Assembly: GCF_040712315.1 (NCBI RefSeq)
Contig: NC_134015.1
Span: 5,231,945-5,295,944 of the forward strand
Length of the DNA: 64,000 bases
Origin: Castanea sativa
Lineage: Eukaryota > Streptophyta > Magnoliopsida > Fagales > Fagaceae
Direction of reading: 5' to 3'
In this document: in pieces, positions 36,492-46,607 of the stretch
Layout of the letters: each line of letters begins with the position of its first letter
Numbering within the stretch: the first letter of the stretch is position 1
Program-made: the position numbers and the translations under genes
Notes under the pieces: model-generated
What the model was told of the DNA's origin: nothing
The model's database searches: none
What the model saw: the letters and a program-made list of their open reading frames with translations, nothing else

Positions 36492-39400
36492 GTGGTGACA
36501 AGAGAGGAGACACATTATGAGGAGTTAGAGAAGTTTTTGGTAGCCGATGACCCAGAGAGGTTCTTCCAAGTCGGCATACGTTTGCCGCACCAGGAGAAGA
36601 TGGAGTTGTTGGAATTTTTGAAAGGCAATATCGATGTTTTTGCGTGGGATCCTTATAAGGCTCCAGGCGTAGATCCGAGCTTCATTTGTCATCGTTTAAA
36701 CGTCAACCCTGCCATTGTTCCGAGAAGGCAGCCACCTCGGCGTTCTTCCAAAGAACATTCCGAGGCTGTGAAGGAAGAGGTGCTCAAACTCAAGAGGGTT
36801 GGGGCTATCAAAGAAGTTTTCTACCTCGAGTGGTTGGCGCATACGGTTGTGGTTAAAAAGAAGAATGGAACGTGGAGAGTATGTGTGGACTTCACTGATT
36901 TGAATAAGGCCTGTCCTAAGGATTCGTTCCCAATGCCGCGTATTGATCAACTAGTGGATGCCACTGTCGGACATCCTCGTATGAGTTTTTTGGATGCCTT
37001 CCAGGGTTACCATCAGATTCCATTAGCATTGGAGGATCAAGAGAAAATGGCTTTCATTACTCCTACCGGGAACTACCACTATAAGGTCATGCCGTTTGGT
37101 TTGAAGAATGCTGGGGCTACCTACCAAAGAATGATGACCAAAATGTTTGAATAACAACTAGGTAAGACTATTGAGGTCTATGTGGATGATATGGTGGTGA
37201 AGAGCAAGACAATACCCTCACACGTGAAAGATCTGGCCGACACCTTCCAGGTGTTAAGAAAGTACAAGCTGCGCCTTAACGCCTCAAAGTGCTCTTTTGG
37301 CATGGGGTCTGGAAAGTTCTTGGGATACATGATTACTCATAGAGGCATAGAGGTAAACCCAGCGCAGGTTAAGGCTATTCAGGATTTGCAGCCGCCTCGG
37401 AACCCGAAAGAAATCCAGAAATTGACAGGAATGATTGCCGCACTGAATAGGTTCATTTCTTGGTCAGCTGACCGATGCCGTCCTTTCTTCCAATTGTTGA
37501 ATAAGTGGAAAGGGTTTCAATGGACCGAGGACTGTGTGTTAGCTTTCCAACAGCTTAAGCAATATCTTTCTCGGCCACCCATTTTGTCTCACCCCGAGGC
37601 GGATGAGGTCTTGTTTGCTTATCTGGCAGTGGCCGTCCACGCGGTCAATCTGGTCCTTATAAGGGATGAAAGCAGGGTGCAAAGACTGGTCTACTACGTT
37701 AGTAAGTCTTTGAATGAGGCCGAGGTGCGCTATCTGCCCTTGGAGAAAGCGCTTCTGGCCATAGTTCATGCCACGCGCAAGCTTCCTCATTATTTCCAGT
37801 CTCACACTGTGGTGGTTCTGACTTAATTGCCTCTCAAGGCGGTGTTACGCAGCGCCGATTACTCTGGCAGGGTGGCAAAATGGGGAACCATTTTGGGAGC
37901 CTTTGACGTTAAATACAAGCCTCGCACCTCGGTGAAGGGCCAGGTCCTCGCTGACTTAGTGGCAGAGTTTGCCGAACCATTGCTAGAAGAAACTTTGAAA
38001 GAAGCACACATGGATGAAAAATCAGTTGGTGTTATCACGGCCGCAGCCCTTCCAGCTTGGAAAATGTATGTGGATGGGGCAGCCAATCAGAGAGGGTCTG
38101 GTGTCGGACTTGTCCTGATATCCCCTGAGGGAATTATCTTCGAAAAATCTCTAAGGCTGTCATTCTCGGCTACTAATAATGAAGCCGAGTACGAAGCAGT
38201 CTTGGTGGGCATGAACATGGTACATAAGATGGGTGGAAAGGAAGTCCATGCGTTCTCGGACTCTCAGTTAGTGGTCGGCCAGGTCACGGGGACCATGGAG
38301 GCTAGGGACCCAAGAATGCAGAAATATTTGGCCCAGGTCAAACGTGAGCAAGCTGAATTTGACTCCTTCGTCTTAGCTCACATCTCTAGGAGTGGAAACA
38401 CCCATGCCGACTCTTTGGCTATGATAGCAACGTCCTCGGCTCAGGGTTTGCCCAGAATTATCCTTGTGGAGGATTTGCTAGAGCCAACTCTTACTGCTAT
38501 CAATGCGGCTTGCATCCATCTAATAAGGCTTGGACCTAGTTGGATGGACCCAGTCGTATCTTTTCTTAAGAATGACATCCTTCCTGAGGACAAGTTTGAA
38601 ACAGATAAGATACGTCGAAAGGCGCCATGCTTCTGGTTGTCCGAGGACCAAAAACTGTATAAACGATCCTTCTCAGGACCGTACTTGTTGTGTATGCACC
38701 CTGAATCAACAGAAGCACTTCTGGAAGAACTGCATGAAGGGATTTGTGGGAGCCACACCGGGGAAAGATCCTTAGCCCACAGAGCTCTGACTCAGGGTTA
38801 TTGGTGGCCCAATATGCAGAGGGAGGCTCAGGACTATGCAAGGAAATGTGATCAATGCCAGAGGTTCGCTCCTAACATTCATCAACCTAGAGGGGTTCTT
38901 AATCCCCTCTCCAGTCCTTAGCCTTTCGCACAATGGGGATTGGACATAGAGGGGCCATTTTTGAGGGCAGCAGGTAACAAAAGATGGCTGCTCGTGGGGA
39001 CGAATTACTTCACTAAATGGGTCGAGGCTGAGCCCTTGGCAAACATCAGAGACGTTGATTCCAAGAAGTTTTTTTGGAAGAACATCATCACTAAGTTCGG
39101 AGTACCACATACGCTTATATCAGACAATGGCATTTAATTTGACAGCAGGGTTTTTAGGAAGTATTGCGGTGATATGGACATCATAAATAGATACTCCACC
39201 CCAGCTTATCCTCAGGGAAATGGGCAAGCCGAGGCCGTTAACAAGGTCATAGTCAGTGGGCTGAAGAAAAGGTTAGACGATGCGAAAGGCAGATGGGTAG
39301 AAGAACTCCCACATGTCCTGTGGACCTATCGGATTACACCGTGCAGGTCCATGGGAGAAACACCATTCTCTATGACTTATGGAGCCGAGGATGTGATACC

Positions 39401-39779
39401 TCTGGAATCTGGCTTTCCCACCCTGAAGACGAGTTCTTTTAGCTCGGAGAATAACGATGGACTCCTGGAGAAAGGTCTTGACTTACTTGAGGAACGACGC
39501 GAGGCAGCTATGGTCCAAATGGCTTATTATCAACAGAAGCTTAAGCTGGGATATGATGCCCACGTAAAGCTAAGGCCACTCGCGCCTGGGGATCTTGTAC
39601 TAAGAAAAGTTGTGGGCACTTCTAAGAACCCAGCTTGGGGTAAGCTAGGACCAAACTGGGAAGACCCCTATCGCATTGTTTCAGTAGCAGGCATAGGGTC
39701 GTATCGGCTAGCTGACCTAGATGAAAGAATTGTACCATGCCCATGGAATGTAAATAACCTTCGAAGGTATTATTATTAA
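36492..39779 (+). pseudogene. Tat pol: RT, two RNase H domains, integrase
   Basis: It continues the gag frame to the stop at 39777-39779. Reverse transcriptase: KKKNGTWRVCVDFTDLNKAC, LDAFQGYHQIPL and the catalytic YVDD at 37179-37190. First RNase H: about 37590-37880 (YYVSKSLNEAEVRYLPLEK). A second, archaeal-type RNase H: about 38060-38420 (MYVDGAANQRGSG, NNEAEYEAVLVGM, FSDSQLVVGQV). Integrase: an HHCC-like zinc region (GSHTGERSLAHRA, CDQCQRF) and DDE residues in GLDIEGPF, ISDNG and GQAEAVNK, ending in a basic C-terminus. In-frame stops lie at 37152-37154 (TAA), 37824-37826 (TAA), 38919-38921 (TAG) and 39135-39137 (TAA). No frameshift was seen, so decay is by point mutation alone. Confidence 0.92.
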
Positions 39780-39837
39780 TAAAATGTGTTTTTGTTAGTT
39801 AGTAGTTCAAAGTTATAAATGCTTCTGGGGCTTACAG

Positions 39838-40893
39838 TTACTATCCTTAAGTGTCAAACAGAAACTTGGTTAAGTGTAGTCCTCGGACCACAAACCTTGT
39901 GAAAATTGATATCTTATCATTTGTTAAACAGAACCTTAGTTATGCCGGGTCCTCGGACCTCCTGCTTTGGGAAAATTAACATTTGAAGTTACTATCCTTA
40001 AGTGTCAAACAGAAACTTGGTTAAGTGTGGTCCTCGGACCACAAACCTTGTGAAAATTGATATCTTATCATTTGTTAAATAGAACCTTAGTTATGCCGGG
40101 TCCTCGGACCTCCTGCTTTGGGAAAATTAACATTTGAAGTTACTATCCTTAAGAGTCAAACAGAAACTTGGTTAAGTGTGGTCCTCGGACCACAAACCTT
40201 GTGGAAATTGATATCTTATCATTTGTTAAACAGAACCTTAGTTATGCCGGGTCCTCGGACCTCCTGCTTTGGGAAAATTAACATTTGAAGTTACTATCCT
40301 TAAGAGTCAAACAGAAACTTGGTTAAGTGTAGTCCTCGGACCATAAACCTTGTGGAAATTGATATCTTGTCATTTGTTAAACAGAACCTTAGTTATGCCG
40401 AGTCCTCGAACCTCCTACTTTGGGGAAATTAACATTTGAAGTTATTATTCTTAAGTGTCAAACAGAAACTTGGTTAAGTGTGGTCCTTGGACCACAAACC
40501 TTGTGGAAATTGATATCTTATCATTTGTTAAACAGAACCTTGGTTAGGCTGGGTCCTCGAACCTCCTACTTTGGGAAAATTAACATTTGAAGTTACTATT
40601 CTTAAGTGTCAAACAGAAACTTGGTTAAGTATAGTCCTCGGACCACGAACCTTGTGGAAATTGATATCTTACAATTTGTTAAACAGAACCTTAGTTAGGC
40701 TGGGTCCCCGAACCTCCTACTTTGGGAAAATTAACATAGGAAGTTATTGCTCTCAGGTGTCAAACAGAAATTTAGCAGAGTATAGTCCTCGGACCACAAA
40801 CCTCGAGGGAATTAATGTCTTCTCATTTGTTGATTCAATATCTTACCATTCATTAACTTGGGTTTTAGGTTCTATATCTTTAAGGGTTAAACA
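39838..40893 (+). repeat. 151-bp tandem array after pol, about 7 copies
   Basis: Units begin with gttactatcc (variants) at 39838, 39988, 40139, 40290, 40441, 40592 and 40743, spacing 150-151 bases. Each unit is itself a dimer of two diverged ~75-bp halves: gtcaaacagaaacttgg...gtcctcggaccac and gttaaacagaaccttag...gtcctcggacctc. Later copies degrade. The frame read through at 40571-40963 is repeat-derived, not a gene. Tandem arrays in this part of Tat elements are known as a seed of satellite DNA. Confidence 0.92.
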
Positions 40894-41287
40894 AATTTTT
40901 GTAAGGAATGGTCCTTGGACCTCACATCCTACTGAAAGTGATACCTCAGATTACAAAAGTTAACCATCATATAAGTTTTAACTGAGGCATTATGTAATGT
41001 CCAAACTAATTTCATCTCTGTCAGGTTCTTAAATATTGTTACTTTGCAAAAGCAAATGTGTGCATGGCTGTTTGGAAGGTTATAACTATGCAACCCTTGG
41101 AATCGGATTTGCTTATTCTGTTCTTCCTTTAGCTATGTGTTAATGAGAACTTTCATAACAAGCGCAAAAAGATTAAAGTAAGATAGATACCACATTAATA
41201 AAAGTTCAATAAAATTGTTCTTCAATAAGTATGTACATTGAAAAGAAAAAAGGGGGGGCAGGAGTACAAAAAGTTCTATCCTAGGCC
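40894..41287. other. Spacer between the tandem array and the antisense gene
   Basis: Part of the Tat element. The first bases are decayed repeat units. On the minus strand it would be the 3' UTR of the antisense gene. No coding sequence is seen. Confidence 0.5.
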
Positions 41288-43784
41288 TTAAGCTTGTGGA
41301 GGGTGGTCTTGGAGGGAGCTGCTGCCAGCCTCAGTACTCTTCAGTTCCAGTTCAAAGGGGGACAAAACTTGTTTCCTTTTGTCTGTTAAAGGGATGAGGG
41401 GCTCCATGTCTTGAATTTGCTCCTTTTCGGCGCCATCACACTCGTCCTTTTCTTTATGGGAACCTTCAGGTTCTATAGGATCAAGAACAAGTTCTTGCAT
41501 CACAGGAGGAAGGGCAGGAGAGGCAGCAACAAGAGGGTCTTCTATCTCCTGTATGTCTAGGGGAAGCCAAATGTTTTCGGGCTTCCTCAGCTCGGAAGTT
41601 GGAGGAACCCCTGCTGCATTCATGGCCTCTCCCCAAACCTGTTGATAGTACTCTCGGCACAAGGCCGCGAAGGCCTCTGTCAACAGTTCTTGCGTTCTGG
41701 TTACCCCCTCCTGATAGCTGGCCTTCTTCGCGGCCTCCAGTGCGTGCTTATGGCTGCGAACCTCCTCCTCTAGTCGCGTAAGCTCTTTCTCCAAGTCAGA
41801 GCGTACTCGTTGGGCTTGAGAGAGCTCGTCGTCCTTCTGGCGAAGAAGCTTACGCTGCCCCTCCACTTGGGTCTCCATCATCTCTTTGTCTTTTCAGGTC
41901 GGCCAGCTGCGACGTGATCTTCCTGTTTTCTGCTAAAGCCTGGCCTAGGTACCTTTCTGTTTCCTGCCTTAACTCTTGCTCCATTCCAATCCGCTTCCGA
42001 TAGTCCTCCACAAACTTCTCGGCCGCGAAGACTTCTTGGATAGCCAGCGAAAAAGGTCGAGGGGTTAAATTTGTTTAAGTGTTTACAAATGAACCAATAG
42101 TATAGTGTGAGGTGGAGCTTACCAGAGCTAAGTCCCTTTTTAATGAAAGGAACAGTTGAGGCTGGCCTATCTTCTCCAAGGCTTCCATGTCCTTGGGTAG
42201 CAGCAGAGGACTCTCCAACGCATCGGCCAGGTAGAGGGCATGGCCTTGTTGGAACGACCTGATGCTGGATTGAAGGGGAATTAACGCCCCGTCCAGTTTC
42301 AGCTCGAGAGACCACATAGCTGGTGCTCGGCGCACCTCGGCCATGTCTCTAATCTCCCCGCTTTCAACTGAGCGGGCGCACCCTTTGCCCTTGTCCAGTT
42401 TTTGCTGCTAGGCCAGCACTGGTTGCTGTTTCAGTTTCTTTGGCTTCTCACCACCAGCCCCTTCAGCCTCCCCCTTCCTTTTCTTCTTTGGATCCTCGGT
42501 TGGGGGCTTGGGATCGGCTGGAGGAGGAGGAGGTGGCGGTAAAACTGGGGGAACTTGGGATCCCTTTGCTCCCTTCTTTGCTATTCTCGCGCCTCTCGCA
42601 GTCATTAGACCCTTAAGCTCGTCCATCTCTTCTTCGATGAAGTTGTCGTCTGGACGAGCAATCACTAGGCCCGCGATCCCAGAGGCCTCGGCTGTTTCTT
42701 CCTCCTCATCGGAGAGAACAATGAATGGGTTTCCGCGAGGTCGTGGGGCGTCCTCGAGCTGAAATTGTTCAATCTCCTCGTCCAACGTGTTCGAAGAAGA
42801 TACTCGCTCCTCTGGGACAGCGATTGCCTGAAAGTACGCGGTAAGAGGGATCGCCGCAATAGGCTGTGTGTACAAAACGGTATGAGGGGCGTCGGGGATA
42901 TCGTGGTCGGCCAAGAAATGGGGTTGGGCTACGTGAATCCTCCTCCGCCTCCTGTCACCCGCGATTATTGCGTTCTCTATCTCCTGGAAGTCCGAGGAGA
43001 TAAGGTCGTACCCTAGAATCAAGTGGGCCACCCTAAGTTGTAAGTCTTCGCTGACGAACACCTCGAAGCATAGCACTCTATTCAAATCGGCAACGTTGCA
43101 ATGGCTTAATCGTGGGCACACGTGTTGCTTATCTGCAAAGAAAGACATCCAAATAAATAAACATGGTCAGATTCGTATAACAAGCAATAAGTTAAAGTTA
43201 GACGCTCAAGTAAACGTAAATGCACATTTCTAGATGTTAGAGGGAGTTATGGGGTGGGAAGTTAAATCCAAAGGTGTCGCACCTGGATCTCCCCACTCAA
43301 CTGGGCAGTGGGGGCCGTCGTGCCAGTTGCCAGAAACGATAAGGTAGTCATCCTTCATGCCTTTATTAGACTTGGGCAGACAGGAGATTAACCTCACTAT
43401 GCTAGAATGGGATTTTATATAATAACCTACGTTGGTAAGTTTATGGCACTCGTACATGAAAGCAACGTCGTGCCAGGTAAGGTTCAGACCCATCTGCTCG
43501 TTGAGAGCGTCAACGCTACCTAGGACTCTAAAAACGTTGGGAGCACACTGATCGGGACACAACCGGTGGTTGCGGAGGTACTCCCTGGTCACGGGTTTCA
43601 TTGGGAGGGCCATCCCACCTTCTACAAAGGCGACCATCGGGATGATGACCTCTCCGGTTTTCCTAGAACCGGCCACGGCTTCCGCCGGGCAGTATTTTAA
43701 ACCCACGTCGCTGGGAATGCGATACTTGGCCCTAAAGCCTTCCATCCCAGCGGCGGAGTCAACTAGACACTTAAATTTTCCCAT
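41288..43784 (-). pseudogene. Antisense, intron-containing extra gene of the Tat element
   Basis: Exon 1 (43283-43784, ATG at 43784) encodes a domain resembling the 'putative gypsy type transposon' family found in antisense ORFs of plant Tat elements: VAFVEGGMALPMKPVTREYL, LCPDQCAPNVFRVLGS, CLPKSNKGMKDDYLIVSGNW. A GT-AG intron (43133-43282) joins in frame to exon 2 (from 43132), which runs through a proline-rich/basic nuclear-signal-like region (PPPPPPPADPK, PKKKRK) to a TAG at 42408-42410, then continues in the same frame (MAEVRRAPAMWSLELKLDG) to a donor after 42123. A 78-bp intron follows whose acceptor reads CTG where CAG is expected (42045-42047). Exon 3 (from 42044) is a coiled coil, with a 1-base shift near 41891-41894, ending at 41288. 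Function unknown; role in the element's life cycle is not established. Without damage the protein would be several hundred residues. Confidence 0.75.
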
Positions 43785-44290
43785 TAGTAAGGAACGAAAG
43801 GTTAAGTTCTAAGAAGGGGAATGGTTAAAATGGGGGCCGAGAACAGGATCCGAGGAGAATGGGTTGAGGGAAGAGAATATGAACTTACAAAATTGAAGTT
43901 GTGCGAATTTCCACGGGTTTCTGCAGGTAAAAGGTGATCACTGATGTTTTGATGGGATTAGCCTCTGAAGAAATAAATGAAGGCGCAAGTTCCCGAAGCG
44001 TCACAACGTGCGGGAAGCGGCCTCGAAAATTACATTCGTCCTGCCCAAATTTTCAGGGGGTAACAGGGGCCGTTGGATGCTCATCTCACCGTTGAAAGTG
44101 GGAGACAAGGTGTAACTTACAGTAATAAATGCGCGCGTTTTTGAAATTAAAATCGCCAAGTGGCATCTTCTGGAACACGAAGCGGTCTCCACACGTGCGG
44201 TTATTTACAAAACGTGCGGAATAAGTTCTCGTTGGATCAAAACCCTATTTTTCTCCTCAGGTGCTGAAAAATAGAGTTTTGAGGAGCTAT
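43785..44290. other. Tat region between the antisense gene and the 3' LTR
   Basis: On the minus strand this is the 5' flank and presumed promoter of the antisense gene. On the plus strand the end next to the LTR (gttttgaggagctat) should include the polypurine tract, which is short and unconvincing. No further gene is seen. Confidence 0.45.
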
Positions 44291-45058
44291 TGTAGGGAGT
44301 AAAGGACTCAAGCAGGCATTTTGGGCCTTTGGGCTACAATAGGATGGGCCGATCTGTTCTTAAAGCTAAGGATTTGTTGATACTGTAAATCGGCCCACAC
44401 GCCGAGAGTCCGAGGACATGTCCGAGGGTGAGTTGCTCCTCGGACGGACCCAAGAGAATCTGGAGCTTCATTATGAATGTCAAGACACAACTCTGGGAAG
44501 ACTATTGGTTAAAAGGGGGAAACCCTGAAACCTTCTAGATGCATCGGAGTTAGGAAAATATCATAAGCAAAGGCTGCCACCTCCACATTAAAGACTCTAC
44601 ACCTACCTCCTTGGCCGCATTAATGGGGAAGTGACCCCTAAACAATAGAACCAAAACTTCTGGTCACTATTCAAAGGCACTAAGAAAAGAAATATCTAGG
44701 GGGGAGGGGGTTGGAGCAACACGTGGACAAAAGTATCAGAAAAAGAAGTATTTAAGGGGGGTGAAGGCCAAAGAAGGGGGGGGATTAGTGAGTAACGAAG
44801 AAAGAAATTAAGAATTGTAACCTTTAAGAAGGAAAGAAAGAGAAATAATACAAAGATAGTCCTTGGCTTACGTCCGAGGAGACCTATTGGTAATTATTGT
44901 TTGTTGTTTACAAATATTGGTAACTCTTAACCTGTTATCAAGTTCTCAGTACTTCTAACCTAGATTTCAAGCCCACACTCTACAAATTTTATTGTTTAAG
45001 GCTCATTGGGCCTGAGCCTGTAGTTGTCTTTGGGTCCAGGTGCAATTGTGCACTTACA
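44291..45058 (+). repeat. 3' LTR of the Tat element
   Basis: 768 bp, same termini as the 5' LTR. Nearly all differences from the 5' copy are transitions; the one clear transversion is agat/agaa near 44775. Two compensating 1-base length changes lie in G runs. Confidence 0.95.
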
Positions 45059-45207
45059 AGGTTAAAGTGGTACTGAAAAATGTAATATTTGGAGCCAAAA
45101 TTCTTGCGGAAATTAATGTTGTTGAAATTGGCTCGTCTTTTTTTTTTTTTTAATTTTTTTAAAAATAGTTGTTGTTAAATATTAGCATTGATACACCATG
45201 TTGAATA

Positions 45208-45495
45208 TGTTAGTATGGACGTAGAAGCGAAATCATAAAGTATAGAACACAATAACACATGAGAATTACGTGGTTCAGCCTAACGGTCTACATCCACGGA
45301 GGAAACCCTAAAGGGCTACATCAATAATATATTAGAGTGTAGTACAAATCTTGTGTTACAATGAACCATAACATGTATATATATAGTAGACTAAACCCTA
45401 GACTAATAGACTTCTAATACAAGTAGGAGACTTGGCTTGCATACAAAGTAAAATTAGACTTGAGCTTATGCTAATATGCTAATATATCTCTAACA
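45208..45495 (-). mobile_element. Small copia-like solo LTR
   Basis: 288 bp. On the minus strand it begins TGTTAGAGATATATTAGC and ends CCATACTAACA, a TGTTA...TAACA pair usual for Ty1/copia LTRs. A TATA-like actatatatatac is followed by a CT-rich leader and the aggctgaaccacgtaattctc block common in such LTRs. No clear 5-bp target duplication was found (gaata against gttgt). It sits inside the right part of the CACTA-like element. Confidence 0.6.
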
Positions 45496-45656
45496 GTTGT
45501 ATTGGCTTATTTCAAGGGTTTTAATGACCATTGAAATAAAGGTAGCCATACTTATTCTCTTAAACCTATTTTCACTTTTCAGTGTTATTTTGTTTGGACC
45601 CTTTTTAGTGGACCTTCGAAAATGGTGGTTGAAAGAGGTGAAGTATTTTGTAGTGG

Positions 45657-46607
45657 TGTGAAGGTACTCATAAATGAATCTTTTTTTTTTTTCGACATGA
45701 ATCTAATTATTTATTTTGATTATATTAATTTAGAATAATGAATGCATTAAAAATAATAATTTTTCTTAGAAACAATTAAAAAAATAATTTTTTAAGAGAG
45801 TTTCAATTTATTGTGTTCGTTAATAAGTCTTGATAATAGGTCTAAATCTCTTATTTAACTATCAAAGACTTTACCAATTGAACTAACTAGAATCCACATT
45901 AAAAATAATAACTTTATATAACTCTACATATGTGTAAATAACTAGATATACTTCCTCATACAAAAAAAGAGCTGTAAATATACAGTGAAAATATTATCCC
46001 ATATATAATATTTATTTTATTATATGCATTTATATAACATACTATATGTCTCATCATGTAACGTACCCAATGCAAAAGCTAGCTTGGGACATCCTGGTCA
46101 GATTGCTCAACCTCAAAATATACAAATTATGCTGACATAATTTAACAGACTATAATAAGTAACATATTGAGGCAAGCCGAAAAAGAGAGTTTAAGAATAC
46201 ACGGATTATGTTGACATAATTATGCTTATAAATTTAATCAAATTTGACTACTTACTTCCTTTACCAACATTGATAGAAATTGATTATCTCATACCTATGT
46301 TGTTCCATTTTTTTAGGCACTACAATAGTGGGAGAATTGTTATATGTATTAGAATACTTGTTGAAAGAAAATTAAAGAAATGATATGTCCACAATATTTT
46401 TACAATATTTTTATAACAAATTCTAAAAAAATTAATATAACGTGTTTTTCTCTAAACCACATGGTACGTCAATGAAGAAAGTTACGAGTAATATCCACCT
46501 TTGATCATCAACATCTACGTGTTTTTCTCTCCCTTATTATGCTTGCAACTATTGTAAACACCAAGCAAGAGAGTTGCTGCAACGAACACCAGAAAACAAG
46601 TATTGCT
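45657..46607. other. Intergenic, block B left flank
   Basis: AT-rich, no gene. A degraded minus-strand SINE lies at about 45785-45899. From about 46490 (cacctttgatcatcaacatctacgtg) it matches block A at 19995, then jumps directly to the sequence corresponding to 20925, so about 0.9 kb present in blocks A and C is missing here. Confidence 0.45.

Larger units (their letters stand above)
33637..45058 (+). mobile_element. Full-length Ty3/Gypsy Tat-lineage LTR retrotransposon
   Basis: An 11,422-bp element flanked by a perfect 5-bp duplication aggtt (33632-33636 and 45059-45063). Order: 5' LTR, PBS, gag-protease-RT-RNaseH-second RNaseH-integrase in one frame, a tandem-repeat tract, an antisense gene, 3' LTR. 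Two RNase H domains, a long gag and an extra ORF between pol and the 3' LTR are established marks of the plant Tat lineage (Retand/Grande/Ogre relatives). Five in-frame stops disable gag-pol and the antisense gene has at least two lesions, so this copy is non-autonomous. By eye the LTRs differ at about 22 substitutions and two single-base indels, about 3%. Confidence 0.93.
32734..45656. mobile_element. CACTA-like DNA element split by a Tat retrotransposon
   Basis: The duplicated flank, elsewhere catgtgaaggtactc, is interrupted between catgt (ending 32733) and tgtgaagg (from 45657). The right end reads TTTTGTAGTGG, whose complement starts CCACTACAAAA; the left end reads TATTACAACAAAG, a CACTACAA-like end with two C-to-T changes. 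A 3-bp tgt duplication fits CACTA elements. Its own sequence is only 32734-33631 plus 45064-45656 (about 1.5 kb including a nested copia-like solo LTR), without transposase, so it is non-autonomous. The Tat element and the solo LTR entered later. The class call is moderate. Confidence 0.45.

Noticed and set aside
34878..38086. Several minus-strand frames of 60-197 codons across gag-pol
   Set aside because: Shadows of the gag-pol frame; none has recognisable domains. Only the region 41288-43784 shows real antisense coding signals.
36492..39779. Integrated plant pararetrovirus (caulimovirus type)
   Set aside because: LTRs, a 5-bp target duplication, integrase and a second RNase H show a Tat LTR retrotransposon; no movement protein is seen.
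39838..40893. CRISPR array
   Set aside because: Repeats are contiguous without unique spacers, in a plant retrotransposon.
40571..40963. 130-codon frame after pol
   Set aside because: It is a read-through of the last units of the 151-bp array.
45203..45500. 5-bp target duplication of the copia-like solo LTR
   Set aside because: gaata and gttgt do not match; a looser gttgaata/gttgtatt likeness is not enough to claim a duplication.
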